From positions 372,001-436,000 of the forward strand of contig JAECRL010000001.1 in the NCBI GenBank assembly GCA_016000265.1: DNA of 64,000 nt. Direction: 5' to 3'. Below are positions 61,701 through 64,000 of the stretch, piece after piece. The DNA comes from Burkholderiales bacterium (lineage in GTDB: Bacteria; Pseudomonadota; Gammaproteobacteria; Burkholderiales; Burkholderiaceae_C). The notes under the pieces were generated by a model that saw nothing but the letters and a program-made list of their open reading frames with translations, did not search any database and was not told where the DNA came from. The translations under genes and the position numbers were made by a program. The stretch's first letter is position 1. The number at the start of each line of letters is the position of its first letter.

Positions 61701-62303
61701 TCCGAGGTGCGGCGCTTCGCCAAGCAGCGCATCGGTGACCTCAAGGACAGCCGCGACCCGCAGGTGGTGGCCGGCATCATCAGCGAGCTGCGCGTCATCA
61801 ACGGCGCGCGCGGCCGCGTGGCCATCTTCAAGCTCGACGACAAGAGCGAGGCCATCGAGGCCGTGGCCAACCAGGACACGCTGGACGCCAACAAGGACCT
61901 GCTGAAAGACGACGAGCTCGTGGTCATCACCGGCAAGGTGCAGAACGACCGCTTCTCGGGCGGCCTGCGCCTGAACGTGCAGCAGGTCATGAGCCTGGCC
62001 ACGGCGCGCTCGCGCTACGCCCGCTTCGTGCGCCTGCACGCCACCGGCCCCACGCTGGCCGTGGCGGAACTGCTGCGCGAGTTCCCGGCGCGCCGCGTGG
62101 AAGCGCCCCAGCCCGACCTGCCCGACAGCGTGCAAGGCCTGCCCCTGCGCGTGGTGCTGGAGCGGCATGGCGACGAGCTCTCCGCCCGCGGCGAGGTCGA
62201 CCTGGGCGACGCCGCCCGCGTCTACCCCAGCGAGCAGGCGCTGCTGCGCATCAAGGAGCTGATGCCGCAGGCGAACGCGCAGGTGGTGTACGGCGAGGGG
62301 TGA
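58758..62303 (+). CDS. dnaE: DNA polymerase III subunit alpha
   Basis: 1181 residues, normal for DnaE1. N-terminal PHP domain (FVHLRSHTEYSVVDGTVRID, ADIWLEPEEAG). Polymerase palm with the catalytic Asp residues in MPDFDIDFCQGNRDRVIDYV (about 405-424), fingers motif ALYRPGPMDLIPSFCARKHG, and KKVEEMQHHRGIFSEGAAKN. Then the helix-hairpin-helix (about 835-905) and the OB fold (VVAGIISELRVINGARGRVA). Replicative polymerase. An in-frame ATG at 58647 adds unconserved residues; ATG 58758 matches the DnaE N-terminus. Monocistronic here. Confidence 0.98.
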   Translation: MAFVHLRSHTEYSVVDGTVRIDDLVKAALKDGQPAVAVTDLSNLFGAVKLYSAARKKGVQPILGADIWLEPEEAGKAPTRLLLLIQNRAGYLRLCELLGEAWTAPGQRTHAWVHWASLAERNEGLICLAGAEMGIVGQALMMGDVAKAEAWATKLAQTFPGRFYIELQRAGHPTNEAHIRAAVPLAARLGLPVVATHPIQFQSPDDFDAHEARTCIAEGETLGNPKRIKRFTREQHFKTAAEMAALFADIPSAVANTVAIARRCSLTLVLGKPQLPNFPTPILQDGPNQGQPQPMEDYFRELSHIGLEERLLQLFPQEAERNAQRPHYVERLDFEINTILKMGFPGYFLIVQDFINWAKNNGCPVGPGRGSGAGSLVAYALKITDLDPLKYNLLFERFLNPERVSMPDFDIDFCQGNRDRVIDYVKDRYGREAVSQIATFGTMAAKAALRDVGRVLGMGYGHVDSIAKLIPAPPGKTVTLAKVPAEPDPGIIYARKEAPELEQREAAEEEVASLLELATRVEGMVRNIGMHAGGVLIAPGKITDFCPLYMQPGSDSAVSQYDKDDVEAIGLVKFDFLGLATLTILELAKDYIVARHPDQKDFDFAKIPLDDAAAYRLLSEGKTVAVFQLESRGMQGMLRDAKPSVFEDIIALVALYRPGPMDLIPSFCARKHGKEEVTYPHPLMESVLKETYGIMVYQEQVMQVAQIVGGYSLGGADLLRRAMGKKKVEEMQHHRGIFSEGAAKNGISKQLADEIFDLMEKFAGYGFNKSHAAAYALLAYHTAWLKAHYTAEFFSGNMSVSSDDTDKLKIFHDDATQNFGITFTPPDVNQGEWRFVPTDKKVICYALGAVKGTGQGAIEAIVRERQENGPFKSFFDFCCRVDRKQVNKRVVEALIKAGAFDSLEPHRAGLLASVSLAFDYADTLVANADQGGLFDFGDSHAASTNEPELVPTEPWTLKERLSLEKTAIGFYLSGHLFDEAESEVRRFAKQRIGDLKDSRDPQVVAGIISELRVINGARGRVAIFKLDDKSEAIEAVANQDTLDANKDLLKDDELVVITGKVQNDRFSGGLRLNVQQVMSLATARSRYARFVRLHATGPTLAVAELLREFPARRVEAPQPDLPDSVQGLPLRVVLERHGDELSARGEVDLGDAARVYPSEQALLRIKELMPQANAQVVYGEG

Positions 62304-62336
62304 GGCGAGGGGACAGGCGCCGCGAGGGCGCCACCT

Positions 62337-63950
62337 TCACTGGATCAGGACGGGTTTGCTGCTTTCGATGTCCAGCAGCTGCACCCTGACCAGCCCGATG
62401 TCGAAGCCGAACAGCTGCAGCAGGGGTTCCACCACGATGTTGGCGATCAGTTGGAGCGGAAACGCCAGCGCGTCCTGCAGCCAGCTCAGGTTGAACGGCA
62501 GGAAACCCAGCACCACGAACTTGATGACCGTGTCATCGCCCAGCAGCCCTGCGATGGTGCCGCTGCCCACCCCCTGGGTCTGCACCCGTTTGGGCAGGTC
62601 AGCCGACGACGTGACCTGGAAAGGGGCGGTTGCATTCTGGGCGCTCAGCAGAGGCAGGCGCAGGTCAATGCCCAAAACCGGGAGGCCCAGTGCCGTGACA
62701 ACCGCGCGTTTGGAGCCATCGACCGTCTTGGCGTCGTTCAGCCGCAGCACCACCACGTCGCTGGCGACGTTGAAGTTGCCCGTGGTGTTGCCCGGTTTGA
62801 TGCTCAGGTCGGACAGCCGCCCGGCCGTCTGCAGCACGTCCACGTAGAGCGCCATGTCCAGGGCCGCAACGAGCAGGTTGATGTTCAAGCCAACCTTGAG
62901 TGACAACTGGGCCGACTTCGCCTCGCTGCACCAGGCACCAGCCAGGGACTTGCCGGCTGGCCCCACGGCGATCTTGGGTGGGTTCAACAGGTTCAGGGAG
63001 ATCGCGCCCACGCCGTTGCCCACATTCAAGTCCAAGTTGAGCAGGCCCTTGCCCTTGCCCACCAGCAAGCTCGTCTGCACGAGGTCCAGCAGGTTGATGT
63101 CCACCGTGGCCGATGCCTGGCTGGCGGGGATCTGGATGCTGAGCACGTCACGCAAGCGCACCTTGAGCCCGGAGTTCAAGGAGGCCGAGCCCAGCTGGTT
63201 CAGGGCGGTTTGCGCCGCCGCGCTCGATGGCGATGCCGTGGCCAGCCACTGCAGCAGCTGGCTGAGCGGCACCTCGCGGTTGAGCAGCTCGTCGAGGGTG
63301 GCCGCCCCCGCCACGGCTTGCAGGGCCAGCAGGTTGATGGAGGTGCCGGCCAGGTCGGTCAGCGCCGCCACGCCCAGGTTCAGGCTGTTGTTGCCCAGGA
63401 TGCCCCGGAACAGCGAGGTGATGAAGTTGGCCTGGCGCTGCGTGATGCTGGCGAAGCTGCCGATGGAATAGGTCCCCACGGGTGGCCCGCCTTTGGCCGT
63501 GGCCGTGGCGCGCAGCGTCGTGTTGCCCTCGCCCATGAGGCTGGCCGCGATGCTCGAGGGCACCGTCTGCGACACCTGCACGCGCGCGGCGTTGCTGGCC
63601 TCGCTGTCCTGCACGGTGAAGGTGCGCAGGCCGGCGGCGTCCACGCCGTGCACGCCGCGTTGCAGCGTCAGGGTGCCGTTGCTGCCGGTGCCGCTGAGCT
63701 TGAGTCCGTTGACGCTGGCGGAGTTGGTCGCGGCCAGCACGGCCTGGGCCGACGAACTGCCGCAGCCGGTGTAGCGGGCCGCGGCGAGTGCGGCCATGTC
63801 GGCCGTGCGCTGCACCTGGCGCTTGGCCATCCACAGGCGCGCGGTGTCCACCGACAGCACCGAGAGCATCACCGCCAGCAGCAGCGTGAAGGCCGCCAGC
63901 AGGCTGATGACGCCGCTTTGCGAGTGACGTGGGTGGACTGGGGTGGTCAT
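62337..63950 (-). CDS. TadG-like pilus-assembly protein
   Basis: 537 residues. The N-terminal Tad/Flp motif QSGVISLLAAFTLLLAVMLS is a membrane anchor with the class III pilin-like Gly-Val-Ile-Ser start, followed by LSVDTARLWMAKRQVQRTAD and ALAAARYTGC, typical of TadG/TadE-related proteins exported by Flp/Tad systems. The remaining 450 residues are a periplasmic region of Leu/Val/Asn-rich strands (LLNLDLNVGNGVGAISLNLL) without a named domain and lacking a clear VWA MIDAS motif. Other tad genes would be beyond the right edge. Confidence 0.75.
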   Translation of the reverse strand: MTTPVHPRHSQSGVISLLAAFTLLLAVMLSVLSVDTARLWMAKRQVQRTADMAALAAARYTGCGSSSAQAVLAATNSASVNGLKLSGTGSNGTLTLQRGVHGVDAAGLRTFTVQDSEASNAARVQVSQTVPSSIAASLMGEGNTTLRATATAKGGPPVGTYSIGSFASITQRQANFITSLFRGILGNNSLNLGVAALTDLAGTSINLLALQAVAGAATLDELLNREVPLSQLLQWLATASPSSAAAQTALNQLGSASLNSGLKVRLRDVLSIQIPASQASATVDINLLDLVQTSLLVGKGKGLLNLDLNVGNGVGAISLNLLNPPKIAVGPAGKSLAGAWCSEAKSAQLSLKVGLNINLLVAALDMALYVDVLQTAGRLSDLSIKPGNTTGNFNVASDVVVLRLNDAKTVDGSKRAVVTALGLPVLGIDLRLPLLSAQNATAPFQVTSSADLPKRVQTQGVGSGTIAGLLGDDTVIKFVVLGFLPFNLSWLQDALAFPLQLIANIVVEPLLQLFGFDIGLVRVQLLDIESSKPVLIQ

Positions 63951-64000
63951 GTTGTGGCGGTGGATGAGGTGGGGCGAGGCCGGCTCACTTGTTGCGGCTG

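Noticed and set aside
62316..62332. Terminator after dnaE (GGCGCC-GCGAG-GGCGCC)
   Set aside because: The hairpin has no U-run on either strand.
63985..64000. 3' end of another minus-strand gene (Ser-Arg-Asn-Lys-stop)
   Set aside because: Only four codons are in the window; plausible as a tad-locus neighbour but not supportable.
1..64000. CRISPR arrays, insertion sequences, integrases, att sites
   Set aside because: No regularly spaced repeats, transposase or integrase motifs, or terminal inverted repeats were seen.

Overview
The window looks like chromosome of a G+C-rich betaproteobacterium of the order Burkholderiales (Comamonadaceae or Rubrivivax/Leptothrix/Ideonella-like). The basis is the hemC-hemD-hemX-hemY order, the rpsP-rimM-trmD-rplS operon, exosortase-A accessory genes, a RelA/SpoT fragment next to greB, and codon use throughout. 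Genus is inference. No insertion sequence, prophage, integron or CRISPR array is visible. Nearly all sequence is coding.

Layout. 1-6.1 kb: RelA/SpoT tail, greB, and a four-gene signalling cluster (HTH-receiver fusion, degenerate kinase, CheY-like receiver, three-PAS histidine kinase). 6.2-11.5 kb: TVP38-type membrane protein, tRNA-Arg(ACG), and the haem operon hemC-hemD-hemX-hemY. 11.6-16.9 kb: flagellar block on the minus strand (two flagellins, fliD, fliS, fliT, ycgR-like brake). 17.3-24.7 kb: a plus-strand cluster next to the flagellins with an OGT/SPINDLY-type transferase, a 921-residue glycosyltransferase-methyltransferase-glycosyltransferase fusion, an FAD oxidoreductase, an SDR and a TIM-barrel isomerase; it probably builds and attaches a flagellin glycan. 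From the last third of the fusion onward the cluster is clearly poorer in G+C. 24.7-31.3 kb: dgt-aroB, chalcone-isomerase-like protein, an MCP, a divergent PurM-like protein and a TM2 protein. 31.3-33.8 kb: rpsP operon with a second, near-identical promoter in front of rplS. 33.9-45.6 kb: housekeeping genes (Nudix CoA pyrophosphatase, CbiB-like, rsgA, phhB, M48 protease, orn, cupin, gluQ, LysR/pirin pair, rlmJ, flavodoxin, lactonase, FMN reductase).

45.6-50.7 kb: a Baeyer-Villiger module (monooxygenase, esterase, SDR, and an alpha/beta-hydrolase lacking its serine nucleophile), divergent from a TetR regulator with two matching 20-bp operators between them. 50.7-57.0 kb: exosortase-A-associated genes (hydrolases 1 and 2, acyl carrier protein, acyl-CoA ligase, PLP decarboxylase) plus a GT61-like gene, with no exosortase in view. 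57.0-64.0 kb: second MCP, dnaE, TadG-like pilus-assembly protein.

Regulation can be read directly at several places. A repeated FliA-type promoter, TCA(A/G)-N15-NCCGATAA-like, precedes fliD, fliS, one MCP and (two candidates) the outer flagellin. At least five genes have a TANNAT box 6-7 nt before the start codon, the geometry of leaderless transcripts. The rpsP and rplS promoters share an almost identical 19-base core, and the trmD stop codon lies inside the rplS -10 box. The best candidates for something undescribed are the flagellin-glycan cluster with its tripartite fusion and the paired ribosomal leaders.
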